Below, piece after piece: positions 1 through 6,524 of a stretch of 22,760 nucleotides of DNA. Below the pieces are notes generated by a model. That model made no database searches, was not told where the DNA came from, and saw only the letters and a program-made list of their open reading frames with translations. The position numbers and the translations under genes were made by a program. Within the stretch, counting starts at the first letter, position 1. Each line of letters begins with the position of its first letter. The stretch lies in assembly GCA_900766395.1 (NCBI GenBank), contig CAAFWB010000085.1, forward strand, positions 1 to 22,760, in the 5' to 3' direction. The DNA is from Clostridia bacterium. Lineage in GTDB: Bacteria > Bacillota > Clostridia > Christensenellales > UBA1242.

Positions 1-586
1 ACTCTTTATTTTCAAAATCTCTGTCGAATGTAAACAAGTTGACGCCTGCGAAGATGCTTTCAGCAAATATCCTTGCATCGTGATCATGATTTTGATTATG
101 ATTTCCTTCAAACGCCCATTCGGTTTTTGTGTATAAGAAGCCATTTTTCATCAATGTAACTTTTTGAGGAGACAACAAGTCGCGGGTGAGTTCATCAATT
201 AACATTTGTTGACGCTCGTTGAATATGACATGTTCAACTGAGTAGTTTTGAAAAAATACATTTGGTTTAATCGGGGTGAAAATCACATGATTGTTATATA
301 CTTCATGAAGAACGGTTGGCGTGATGACTATTCGAAGTTCCTTGTTGTAGGCAAGTTTCATATTGTCAAACAAAGCAGCGAGAAGTTGGAGTTGGTTTTT
401 GCTGACTTTTGAATCATAAAGAGCTTTTATATTACAGTATTTCAAAACATCTTCGACTGAAATTTTTGCCTTGTCAGCATAATCGCGAATTCTTGCATCC
501 ATTCCAAATGCTGAATGCAATGCATTGTTGTCAAGAGCAAGCTTTTTGTTTGTTTTGAAATGAAATCCTTGAGGCTCGTTTGTCAT
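1..586 (-). CDS. PIN-like nuclease, C-terminus cut by window edge
   Basis: A minus-strand reading frame runs open from ATG at 586 to the window edge (195 codons visible). GGAGG at about 590-594 is an ideal ribosome binding site and fixes the start. The protein shows the four-acid pattern of PIN-fold RNases: Asp19 in LALDNNAL, Glu95 in TVLHEV, Asp170 in HDARIFAES, and Asp188/Asp190 in LFTFDRDF. PIN proteins cut RNA with a Mg/Mn ion held by these acids. No antitoxin-like gene sits on the visible side, since the upstream neighbour is alcohol dehydrogenase with its own transcription unit. Whether this is a toxin, a housekeeping nuclease or part of a larger protein cannot be decided because the C-terminus is missing. 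The PIN assignment rests on motif spacing only. Confidence 0.6.
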   Translation of the reverse strand, partial: MTNEPQGFHFKTNKKLALDNNALHSAFGMDARIRDYADKAKISVEDVLKYCNIKALYDSKVSKNQLQLLAALFDNMKLAYNKELRIVITPTVLHEVYNNHVIFTPIKPNVFFQNYSVEHVIFNERQQMLIDELTRDLLSPQKVTLMKNGFLYTKTEWAFEGNHNQNHDHDARIFAESIFAGVNLFTFDRDFENKE

Positions 587-610
587 GGCTCCTCCAATAT
601 TATATATTAT

Positions 611-639
611 ATTTTATTACAAAAATCGACAAAAGTCAA
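611..639 (-). promoter_or_regulatory. sigma-A promoter of the PIN-like gene
   Basis: Read on the minus strand, TTGACT (639-634), a 17-base spacer and TAAAAT (616-611) lie upstream of ATG 586. This gives a leader of about 18-20 bases that carries the GGAGG site. It lies just past the stop codon of the alcohol dehydrogenase gene at 647, so the PIN-like gene can be expressed on its own. Confidence 0.65.
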
Positions 640-646
640 TATTGGA

Positions 647-1855
647 TTATTGTTCATGGCGAAGGAGCGAATGATATATGCACGAAAATTCTTTATCCAT
701 AAAAATCATAGGGACAGGGTAGAGTGGGTTGGCTTCTTTCTTTGCTCGGCGAATGAGTTTTGGAATATCTTGTTCTTTGAGGTCTTCAATGTAGTCAGGG
801 AAACCAAAAGTTTTGTTCATGTCTTTGATTTTTTGAATGAAAGCAAGAGTCTTTTCTTCGTTTGTTACAAGTTCAGGGAAAATTCCAATGGCGTCACAAA
901 GAGCACCAATTTTTTTATAAATCTTTTTGCCATAAAAACTCAAAACCTTTGGCAATATCACAGCATTTGCAAATCCGTGGGGTGTGTTGTATTCTCCACC
1001 AAGAGTGTGTGCAACTGCGTGGACATTTCCAACATATGCTCGCGTGAACGCAAGCCCTGCTTCAAATGCTGCGGTCATCATGTTTTGACGCGCTTTTAGG
1101 TCGTCTGGGTGATGAAAAGCTGTCTCCAAATTTTCAAAAATCAACTTTGTTGCATGAATTGCATATTCTTTTGTTTCGCGAGTATTGCTTTTGCCGATGA
1201 AACTTTCAACTGCGTGAGTGAGTGCGTCCATTCCAGTTGAAGCTGTGAGAAATGGTGGCAAAGACAATGTCATGTTTGGGTCGAGAACGGCAAACTTTGG
1301 AACAAGTTTTGGGTCTTCAACTGCAAATTTTTCTTTTGTGTGAGCGTCAACAATGACGGCGGCAAGAGTTGTTTCGCTTCCTGTGCCGCTTGTGGTTGGA
1401 ATTGCATATAGTGGTGGCAAGGCGTGACGAACTTTCAAGATGCCACGCATTTGACGAATTGTTTTGTTTGGGTTTGTGGCTCTTGCACCAATGGCTTTTG
1501 CACAATCCATTGCGCTTCCGCCACCAATTGTAATAATTGCTGTGCAGCGGTTTTGTTTGTATTCTTCAAGCCCATCTTCTGCGTTGTCGATTGTTGGGTT
1601 TGCAACTGTTTTGTTAAAAATCACAAACTCAATTCCATTTGCTTCAAGTGAAGAAAACAAAAGGTCACATAGTCCAAGTTTCATCACTCCTTTGTCTGTG
1701 ACAACAAGAACTTTTTTGTGCCCGGCGGTGGCAATGTCGCGAGCCATGTCAAGAGTTGCTTGTTCTCCATAATAAATTTGTGGTTTGTTGTATGGAACAA
1801 AATACATCGCAACACGCATGACGCTTTGAAATGCTCGATAAAATAATTTTTTCAT
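647..1855 (-). CDS. Iron-containing alcohol dehydrogenase (group III)
   Basis: This 402-residue protein is a cytoplasmic NAD(P)-dependent, metal-containing alcohol dehydrogenase that interconverts alcohols and aldehydes or ketones, probably in fermentation. The nucleotide-binding loop GGGSAMDCAKAIG is at 111-123. The metal site is complete: Asp210 and His214 in the GMDALTHAVE signature, and His279 and His293 in the second signature (HAVAHTLGG...TPHGFA). Length is slightly above the usual 380-390 residues because of a roughly 20-residue N-terminal extension. ATG 1855 has a G-rich GGGGG site a few bases upstream. The real substrate (butanol, propanediol, lactaldehyde and others) cannot be read from sequence. 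No partner genes of a defined fermentation pathway are adjacent. Confidence 0.92.
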   Translation of the reverse strand: MKKLFYRAFQSVMRVAMYFVPYNKPQIYYGEQATLDMARDIATAGHKKVLVVTDKGVMKLGLCDLLFSSLEANGIEFVIFNKTVANPTIDNAEDGLEEYKQNRCTAIITIGGGSAMDCAKAIGARATNPNKTIRQMRGILKVRHALPPLYAIPTTSGTGSETTLAAVIVDAHTKEKFAVEDPKLVPKFAVLDPNMTLSLPPFLTASTGMDALTHAVESFIGKSNTRETKEYAIHATKLIFENLETAFHHPDDLKARQNMMTAAFEAGLAFTRAYVGNVHAVAHTLGGEYNTPHGFANAVILPKVLSFYGKKIYKKIGALCDAIGIFPELVTNEEKTLAFIQKIKDMNKTFGFPDYIEDLKEQDIPKLIRRAKKEANPLYPVPMIFMDKEFSCIYHSLLRHEQ

Positions 1856-1874
1856 AAAACCCCCGTTAAAAATG

Positions 1875-1902
1875 ATTATATCATTCCATTATATTTTGCC
1901 AA
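1875..1902 (-). promoter_or_regulatory. sigma-A promoter of the alcohol dehydrogenase gene
   Basis: On the minus strand TTGGCA (1902-1897), a 16-base spacer and a perfect TATAAT (1880-1875) precede ATG 1855. The predicted leader is roughly 13 bases and includes the GGGGG ribosome binding site. Confidence 0.7.
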
Positions 1903-1938
1903 AATGAATTAAGGTTATTAATAAAAGAGTTTAATAAT

Positions 1939-1963
1939 AAAAAAAGAAGAGATTATTCTCTTC
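1939..1963 (-). terminator. Intrinsic terminator of the small unknown gene
   Basis: On the minus strand a perfect 7-bp stem GAAGAGA/TCTCTTC (1963-1957 with 1952-1946) closes a 4-base loop ATAA and is followed by seven T. The TAA stop codon of the upstream gene (1955-1953) sits inside the loop. Confidence 0.8.
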
Positions 1964-2294
1964 CTTGTGAGTTTGCATTTTGAGTTGCAGTTTGTTCCAA
2001 AATTTTTCCTGCGATTTTTTTATGACCATTTTGTTCTTCAAGTTGCCAAGAAAATTGATTTGCTTTTTTGCCGTCATAAAAGAGAAAATTTCCCGACTTG
2101 CCATCTTTTATGTCTATTATTCTTGGCTCAACAAACTTTTGGTCAAAGCATTTGAGAACCTGTTCAACCCAATCAACCGGATAGTTGCAAATGTGATTTT
2201 CAAGTGCGTAAACGACCAACATATTTTCAACTTTTGGGTCGTCAAGCGACATAACAATATAATATCTGTCAGTAAGAACTTTTTTCTTGTCCAT
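1953..2294 (-). CDS. Hypothetical protein, 113 aa
   Basis: I do not recognise this family. The start is ATG 2294, chosen because AAGAGGTG lies 5-6 bases upstream and a consensus promoter is just beyond it. A longer frame reaching ATG 2369 would begin upstream of that promoter and is not favoured. The protein is small, soluble and mixed alpha/beta in composition. It begins MDKKKVLTDRYYIVMSLDD, contains the hydrophobic stretch MLVVYALENH, and ends in a polar Gln/Asn-rich tail. No signal peptide, membrane segment or catalytic motif is evident. It is divergent from the AmiS/UreI-like gene and ends in its own terminator, so it is a single-gene unit. Confidence 0.7.
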   Translation of the reverse strand: MDKKKVLTDRYYIVMSLDDPKVENMLVVYALENHICNYPVDWVEQVLKCFDQKFVEPRIIDIKDGKSGNFLFYDGKKANQFSWQLEEQNGHKKIAGKILEQTATQNANSQGRE

Positions 2295-2313
2295 AAAAAC
2301 ACCTCTTGATGAT

Positions 2314-2342
2314 ATTTTAGATTTAAAGAAATAAAATGTCAA
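2314..2342 (-). promoter_or_regulatory. sigma-A promoter of the 113-aa unknown gene
   Basis: On the minus strand a perfect TTGACA (2342-2337), a 17-base spacer and TAAAAT (2319-2314) lie upstream of ATG 2294. The predicted transcript starts near 2307. Confidence 0.75.
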
Positions 2343-2388
2343 TATGTTTATCCCTCGGATATTGGGCAAAACTTTTGAAGAGGTGAAT

Positions 2389-2880
2389 ATGACTGCTGTT
2401 GCATTGGTTTTTGTTGGGATAACATTGATACTAAATGGTTATTTGATGTGGAACAAAAAAGAAACAAAGCCGCTCATCGTTTTTAACTTGTTTACGGGCG
2501 GCATGATTATTTTGTTTAACATCTATGTCATTATGTCGGGCGGAAATCTTGTTGGAGCATTTGGCGGGCTTCTGTTTGGACTAACAAATTTGTTGGTGGC
2601 TTTTGATTTGATTTTCAAAGAGTCGCCTTGGGCAACAGGAAATTTTTCTTTGCTTGCAACAGTGTGTGCGATTGCAATTTGTGCCTTTAATTTTGTTGAC
2701 GGAGAATTGCTCAAGGGAATTATGTGGGCACTTTGGTCACTCATTTGGCTTTTTGCGTTCATTGGTTTTTCTCTCAAAAAACAATTTCAGCCAGCAACAT
2801 TTGTTATGTTTATTGTCCAAGGCTTTTTGACAACAGGGGCATTTGGGCTTTTGCAACTTTTTGACATTGTCAAATTCTAA
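2389..2880 (+). CDS. AmiS/UreI family channel (urea/short-chain amide)
   Basis: This 163-residue integral membrane protein has six hydrophobic segments (about 3-21, 29-49, 57-76, 85-103, 109-128, 136-157) and the family pattern: VFVGITLILNG at the start, FNLFTGGM in segment 2, GLLFGLTNL in segment 3 and a Trp-rich segment 5 (MWALWSLIWLFAF). Characterised relatives pass urea (UreI of Helicobacter) or short amides (AmiS) through the cytoplasmic membrane. ATG 2389 is chosen over ATG 2344 because GAAGAGGTG is 2-4 bases upstream and the hydrophobic domain begins right there. No urease or amidase gene lies in the window. The stop codon overlaps that of convergent ddh by four bases. The substrate is unproven; ammonia, urea or an amide are all possible. 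Confidence 0.85.
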   Translation: MTAVALVFVGITLILNGYLMWNKKETKPLIVFNLFTGGMIILFNIYVIMSGGNLVGAFGGLLFGLTNLLVAFDLIFKESPWATGNFSLLATVCAIAICAFNFVDGELLKGIMWALWSLIWLFAFIGFSLKKQFQPATFVMFIVQGFLTTGAFGLLQLFDIVKF

Positions 2881-3806
2881 ACTAGTGTTAAGAAACTTTT
2901 GTCAAGAAAAAGATATGACGGCGGAATGTCGAGTATGGTCTTTGCACCAAACTCTTTATTTTTTATCAAGCTGTATAGAGCAATGCAATATGCGACAACA
3001 ACTTGGGCAGTAAAACGCGGATTGCTGTCAAGATTGAGTTCAAACCTCATTTGGTTGTTTGGCGAAAGGACGCAGCCGCAGTGATACATATGTGTTTTGA
3101 GCTTCTCGACCTTTTTTGTGCTGCAAAACTTTATTATTGTTTTGTAGCCCTCAAAATAGTCAGGCATATTTCTGATTTCTTGGCAAAGCGCCCTTTTGTT
3201 CACTCCTTTTTTTGCGGCGACAAAACATAATCTTTGGTGCTTTGATTTTTCGTTTAATTCGTGACCCTCTTGTGCTTCTTTCAAAGCCTTTCGAACTGGG
3301 AGCGTATATTCAATCGCATCGTCAACCCCAGAAAGCGCTCGCAGAGCTTGTGAATGACCTTGGCTGACGCCTTTTCCCCAAAATGTTTCGTATCTGTGGT
3401 CGACTGCCTTTGTCAAAGCACGTATAAGAGAAAAAAGACCAGGGTCCCAACCGCACGAAATGATCGAGCATCTTTTGTTATTTTTGTTCGCCTCATCAAG
3501 CGAGCGGTGATAGTTCTTTATGTGAGCATGGTTGTCAAAACTGTCAATCGTATGAAAATGCTTTGCAACCAAAAACGCTTGCTCTTCAATGTCAGTTTTT
3601 GAACCCGAGCACAAGCACATGATGTCTATCTTTCTTTTGTAGTTTGCAATGTTTTCAAACTTGTCACAAGGTGTTCCAAACACTGACGAAATGCTTCGTC
3701 TTGAAAAAATGCAAACGAGTTTGAACCTTTCGTCTTTTTGAAGTTTTTCTTCAACACTTTTTCCTAGGTTTCCATAACCCACGATTCCAATTCTGATTTT
3801 TTTCAT
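2877..3806 (-). CDS. ddh: meso-diaminopimelate D-dehydrogenase
   Basis: This 309-residue enzyme (EC 1.4.1.16) makes meso-diaminopimelate from tetrahydrodipicolinate, ammonia and NADPH in one step, supplying lysine and peptidoglycan synthesis. The N-terminal Rossmann motif GIVGYGNLGKS (7-17) binds NADPH. Family landmarks are all present: DSFDNH (88-93), CGWDPGLFS (118-126), GKGVSQGHS (144-152), DAIEYTLP, and MPDYFEGY later on. It looks intact and close to the usual length of about 320. ATG 3806 has no ribosome binding site but sits 6-7 bases after a -10-like box, so a leaderless message is likely. Its 3' end overlaps the AmiS/UreI-like gene tail to tail by four bases with no terminator visible between them. 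Confidence 0.95.
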   Translation of the reverse strand: MKKIRIGIVGYGNLGKSVEEKLQKDERFKLVCIFSRRSISSVFGTPCDKFENIANYKRKIDIMCLCSGSKTDIEEQAFLVAKHFHTIDSFDNHAHIKNYHRSLDEANKNNKRCSIISCGWDPGLFSLIRALTKAVDHRYETFWGKGVSQGHSQALRALSGVDDAIEYTLPVRKALKEAQEGHELNEKSKHQRLCFVAAKKGVNKRALCQEIRNMPDYFEGYKTIIKFCSTKKVEKLKTHMYHCGCVLSPNNQMRFELNLDSNPRFTAQVVVAYCIALYSLIKNKEFGAKTILDIPPSYLFLDKSFLTLV

Positions 3807-3812
3807 GTATGT

Positions 3813-3841
3813 ATTTATGATGACAGTTTTATTTTTGTCAA
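3813..3841 (-). promoter_or_regulatory. Probable leaderless promoter of ddh
   Basis: On the minus strand TTGACA (3841-3836) is followed after 16-17 bases by CATAAA/ATAAAT (3819-3813), and the ATG starts 6-7 bases later at 3806. Transcription should therefore begin at or within a base or two of the start codon. The -35 box is perfect. The -10 box is only a moderate match. Confidence 0.5.
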
Positions 3842-3991
3842 AGTGAAAATTAATTAAAATAAATTAAAAAATATTTGAAAATAATTAAAAAATAATAAAA
3901 AAAATAATTCAATAGTTAAATTTTTCAATAAAAACTATAAATTATTAAATTCTTAAATCCTTATCACATATGGAATAAAGCAAAAAAATAA
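3842..3991. other. Extremely AT-rich divergent intergenic spacer
   Basis: Between the ddh and Smr promoters lies a stretch almost free of G and C, dominated by A-tracts and TTAAAT/AATAAT motifs (most extreme about 3848-3955). It has no reading frame of note, no hairpin with a U-tract and no clear repeat unit. It is likely a curved or easily melted UP-element-like region feeding both flanking promoters. Confidence 0.5.
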
Positions 3992-4020
3992 TTTACAAAA
4001 ATAAAATGTTTTGTTAATAT
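3992..4020 (+). promoter_or_regulatory. Probable leaderless promoter of the Smr-domain gene
   Basis: TTTACA (3992-3997), a 17-base spacer and TAATAT (4015-4020) are followed after six bases by ATG 4027. The expected transcription start coincides with the start codon, and there is no ribosome binding site. Confidence 0.55.
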
Positions 4021-4026
4021 TAAAAT

Positions 4027-4368
4027 ATGAAGTTTGAAGTTGTCAATCTAAAAGAAATTGTGTTGTCAGCGGAAGATGTTGAAGCACATATTTCAATAAT
4101 TTTGGAGAATGCGAAGCCGCGAGGTGCGACTGCGATAAAGTTTATCCATGGTTATGGTTCTCACGGCAGAGGCGGAGTGATTTCGGTGGAGTTGAGAAAA
4201 CTTTTGCCAAAACTTCAAAGACAAAAACAAATCACAACTTTTCTTTTGGGGCATGAGTGGGATATATCAAATGAGAAATGTCAGAAATTTTTATTCATGC
4301 ACCCAGACTGTGCACAAGACGAAGACTTGAACAAATCCAATCCTGGAATCACAATTGTTGGAGTTTGA
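4027..4368 (+). CDS. Smr-domain protein
   Basis: This 113-residue stand-alone Smr domain is of the kind found at the C-terminus of MutS2, a family with DNA/RNA nicking activity. The signature is FIHGYGSHGRGGVI (39-52), matching the family pattern of hydrophobics, IHG.G, then a Gly-rich turn before a helix. The N-terminus (VVNLKEIVLSAEDVEAHI) fits the usual strand and helix. The C-terminal third, with Cys and His (EKCQKFLFMHPDC), is not typical. There is no ribosome binding site; see the leaderless promoter upstream. The stop overlaps the next gene's context (TGA 4366-4368, next ATG 4370), so the two genes are co-translated or coupled. Whether it acts on DNA or RNA cannot be told. Confidence 0.75.
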   Translation: MKFEVVNLKEIVLSAEDVEAHISIILENAKPRGATAIKFIHGYGSHGRGGVISVELRKLLPKLQRQKQITTFLLGHEWDISNEKCQKFLFMHPDCAQDEDLNKSNPGITIVGV

Positions 4369-4369
4369 T

Positions 4370-4957
4370 ATGAGATTTTTTACAAGCGATACACATTTTA
4401 ATTCACAAAGCACTCTTGAAATGGACCAGCGTCCATTTTCATCGACAAAACAATTTGACAAATATGTTTTGAAACTTTGGAACAAACAGACAAAAAAGGA
4501 CGATGTGATTTATCATTTGGGAGATTGGGGAAGTTGTTCAAAAAATCAAATGCACGGCTGGGAACAAGCATATCCATATGTCAAAAAACTCAAGTCCAAA
4601 GTCATTTTGGTGATGGGGAATAATGAGGAGCGAATCGTGAAGTTTTTCTTTTCGAACAATTTCGACGATTTCAGAAATTATTGCAAAAATCTTGGTTTTC
4701 TCGATGTCATAAAAAACGGCGAAATTGAGGTTGCTGGGAAGAAGTTTTTCATGACTCACAAACCAAAAGATTGCAAGCCCGAAATGCTTAATCTCTTTGG
4801 ACATATGCACCGAACAGGTGGAATTTACAAGTCTTTTGGCTTTTCGATGTGTTGTGACCTCAATCATTTTTATTTGCAAGACGAAAACGCGATTGCAAAT
4901 TTTCTTGATATGAAAGAAAAATATTGGGATATTGACGAAAACTTAAAAATAAAATAA
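4370..4957 (+). CDS. Calcineurin-like metallophosphoesterase
   Basis: This 195-residue phosphoesterase carries the metal-binding motifs in order: SDTHF (6-10, Asp7 and His9), GDWG (51-54), GNNEE (83-87), THKP with His130, and GHMH (144-147). The family hydrolyses phosphodiesters or phosphomonoesters with a dinuclear metal centre. The usual GNH motif reads GNN here, so the His that assists catalysis may be lost or supplied elsewhere. ATG 4370 follows the Smr stop by one base, with GGAG six bases upstream inside the Smr gene. An alternative TTG at 4355 is less likely. Tight coupling suggests a joint role with the Smr protein in nucleic-acid processing, which is inference. The substrate is unknown. 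Confidence 0.88.
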   Translation: MRFFTSDTHFNSQSTLEMDQRPFSSTKQFDKYVLKLWNKQTKKDDVIYHLGDWGSCSKNQMHGWEQAYPYVKKLKSKVILVMGNNEERIVKFFFSNNFDDFRNYCKNLGFLDVIKNGEIEVAGKKFFMTHKPKDCKPEMLNLFGHMHRTGGIYKSFGFSMCCDLNHFYLQDENAIANFLDMKEKYWDIDENLKIK

Positions 4958-4972
4958 AACATGAAAAATATA

Positions 4973-5001
4973 TTGACACAATTTTTGCTTTGATATATTC
5001 T
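4973..5001 (+). promoter_or_regulatory. sigma-A promoter of the metal transporter gene
   Basis: A perfect TTGACA (4973-4978) lies upstream of two overlapping -10 candidates: TATTCT (4996-5001, 17-base spacer) and TATATT (4994-4999, 15-base spacer). The leader to ATG 5025 is only about 15-20 bases and holds AAGGAG, too short for a metal riboswitch. Confidence 0.6.
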
Positions 5002-5024
5002 TTCATGCAAAAAAGGAGAATGAA

Positions 5025-5909
5025 ATGGGGGAAGCACTGCTTGATGCATTGATTGACACCGCAAAAATGATTGGCATCTTGTATCTTGTCTATCTTCTTG
5101 TTTCATATCTTGAACATCACAACAACCAAAAGTTTCATCATTTTATGCAAAGAACTCAAAAAGCGGGACCTTTTATGGGTGCGGTTTTGGGCATTGTTCC
5201 ACAGTGTGGTTTTTCGGCTGTCATGAGCGATTTGTTCGCCAAACACAAAATCACGATTGGAACACTTGTTGCTGTGTTTATTGCAACAAGTGATGAAGCA
5301 ATCCCGATTTTGATTTCTTATCCTGAGTTCTATAAGTCACTCATCATTTTGTTGGGCATAAAGTTTGTTTATGCGACTGCTGTTGGGTTTGCTATGGACG
5401 GAATTGTTGCCCTTGTTCACAAGAAAAAAGGCGAAAAACAAGAGCATAATGAAGTTTTGGAAAAAGGTCATGATTGCGAGCATGACGACCATTGTGACCA
5501 TTGTGATTCGCATCATTGCTGCGCGGATAACATTTTTCTTGATGCACTCAAGCACACAGCAATAATTGCCGCTTTTGTCTTTGTTGCAACAGCAATCATA
5601 AATATAATCATGTTTTATGTTGGGACAGAAGGAATGACAAATGCTTTGATGTCGCTTTCAATCTTTCAACCTCTTGTTGCGGCGGCGATTGGACTCATTC
5701 CAAACTGCTGTGCATCAGTTGTTCTTCTTGAACTATTTATCAAAGGTGGTTTGAGTTTTGGTTCACTTGTTGCTGGACTTTGTTCAGGAAGCGGTGTTGG
5801 ACTTTTGATTTTGTTCAAACAAAACAAATCAATAAAACAAAATCTTTTGGTCCTTTTCACTTGTTATGTCACTGGTGCTGCTCTTGGAATGATAATTTGT
5901 TTGTTTTAA
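5025..5909 (+). CDS. Putative manganese/heavy-metal exporter (ArsP_2-type, 10-TM family)
   Basis: This 294-residue membrane protein is built as two related halves. Each half has a Gly-Pro-Cys re-entrant-like motif: GIVPQCGFS (56-64) and GLIPNCCAS (223-231), both followed by a hydrophobic run and a Ser/Gly-rich segment (ATSDEAIP at 87-94; GLCSGSGVG at 251-259). This matches the family annotated as putative manganese transporter or heavy-metal exporter. Between the halves, residues about 148-167 form a loop unusually rich in His, Cys and Asp, likely metal-binding. ATG 5025 follows AAGGAG. The gene has its own promoter and a perfect terminator, so it is a single-gene unit. The transported metal is inferred from family naming, not shown. 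Confidence 0.8.
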   Translation: MGEALLDALIDTAKMIGILYLVYLLVSYLEHHNNQKFHHFMQRTQKAGPFMGAVLGIVPQCGFSAVMSDLFAKHKITIGTLVAVFIATSDEAIPILISYPEFYKSLIILLGIKFVYATAVGFAMDGIVALVHKKKGEKQEHNEVLEKGHDCEHDDHCDHCDSHHCCADNIFLDALKHTAIIAAFVFVATAIINIIMFYVGTEGMTNALMSLSIFQPLVAAAIGLIPNCCASVVLLELFIKGGLSFGSLVAGLCSGSGVGLLILFKQNKSIKQNLLVLFTCYVTGAALGMIICLF

Positions 5910-5930
5910 TTATGCTTTTGGTTTTTAATT

Positions 5931-5963
5931 GTTTGTTTGAGAGTTTTCAAACAAACTTTTTTT
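5931..5963 (+). terminator. Intrinsic terminator of the metal transporter gene
   Basis: A perfect 10-bp stem GTTTGTTTGA (5931-5940) and TCAAACAAAC (5947-5956) with a 6-base loop is followed at once by seven T (5957-5963). Confidence 0.9.
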
Positions 5964-6011
5964 ATTAATAACAATAATTTTGCCAAATTCATATTAAATC
6001 TGGGGTGAGAA

Positions 6012-6482
6012 ATGAAAGAATATAATGAAAGCAAAATTTTTATGAAAGAAATGTTTGGAGCAAAACCATATGCTGTTGCTGAAATTTATGGCGGCGAAAA
6101 ATATCCAGACATTCGAGGAGAAGTTGATTTTTATCCGATTGGAAATGGCGTTTTGGTTGTGAGTGTTTTACATAATTTGCCAAACACCAAGACCAATTTC
6201 TTTGGATTCCATATTCACGAAAATTCAGAGTGTTCGGGAGATTTTTCTTCTGCGGGTCCACATTTCGGCACGGGCGAACATCCAATGCATCAAGGTGACA
6301 TGCCTGTGATTTTGTCAAATGACGGCGATGCATTTTTGTCTTTTTTCACAAGACGTTTCACAATCCCTGAAATTATTGGGAAAACCGTGATTGTGCATCT
6401 TGACCCCGACGATTTCACAACGCAGCCGTCTGGAAACTCTGGCGAAAGAATTGCATGTGGCAAGATTGAGAGGCGAGATTAA
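6012..6482 (+). CDS. sodC: Cu/Zn superoxide dismutase family protein, no signal peptide
   Basis: This 156-residue protein has a complete Cu/Zn SOD active site. Copper ligands are His67 and His69 (FHIHE), His84 and His129. Zinc ligands are His84, His90, His93 and Asp96 (PHFGTGEHPMHQGD). Arg146 guides substrate, and Cys74/Cys149 are placed for the conserved disulphide. The enzyme converts superoxide to peroxide and oxygen. There is no signal peptide or lipobox: the start MKEYNESKIFMKEMFG is polar, unlike the secreted or lipoprotein forms usual in bacteria, so it probably stays in the cytoplasm. ATG 6012 follows GGGGTGAG. It follows a metal exporter gene but is separated from it by a strong terminator. 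The DUF11 gene follows 42 bases downstream and may be co-transcribed. Confidence 0.9.
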   Translation: MKEYNESKIFMKEMFGAKPYAVAEIYGGEKYPDIRGEVDFYPIGNGVLVVSVLHNLPNTKTNFFGFHIHENSECSGDFSSAGPHFGTGEHPMHQGDMPVILSNDGDAFLSFFTRRFTIPEIIGKTVIVHLDPDDFTTQPSGNSGERIACGKIERRD

Positions 6483-6516
6483 CCTAATTTTCAACATTTT
6501 AGTAAACTGAATTAGG
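6483..6516 (+). promoter_or_regulatory. Inverted repeat overlapping the DUF11 ribosome binding site
   Basis: CCTAATT (6483-6489) pairs with AATTAGG (6510-6516), whose AGG is the first part of the AGGAG ribosome binding site of the next gene. A 7-bp, 20-base-loop hairpin could partly hide the site. It is weak (two G-C pairs), so any control role is only a suggestion. Confidence 0.3.
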
Positions 6517-6524
6517 AGAAAATT

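Noticed and set aside
515..1099. Plus-strand open frame of 194 codons
   Set aside because: It lies antisense to the well-supported alcohol dehydrogenase and the PIN-like start, has no ribosome binding site and no recognisable protein features.
2860..2874. Palindrome TTTGACATTGTCAAA near the end of the AmiS/UreI-like gene
   Set aside because: It has a one-base loop, no U-tract and lies in conserved coding sequence, so it is not a convincing terminator or operator.
5002..5024. Manganese riboswitch upstream of the metal transporter
   Set aside because: The leader between promoter and start codon is only about 20 bases, far too short for such an aptamer.
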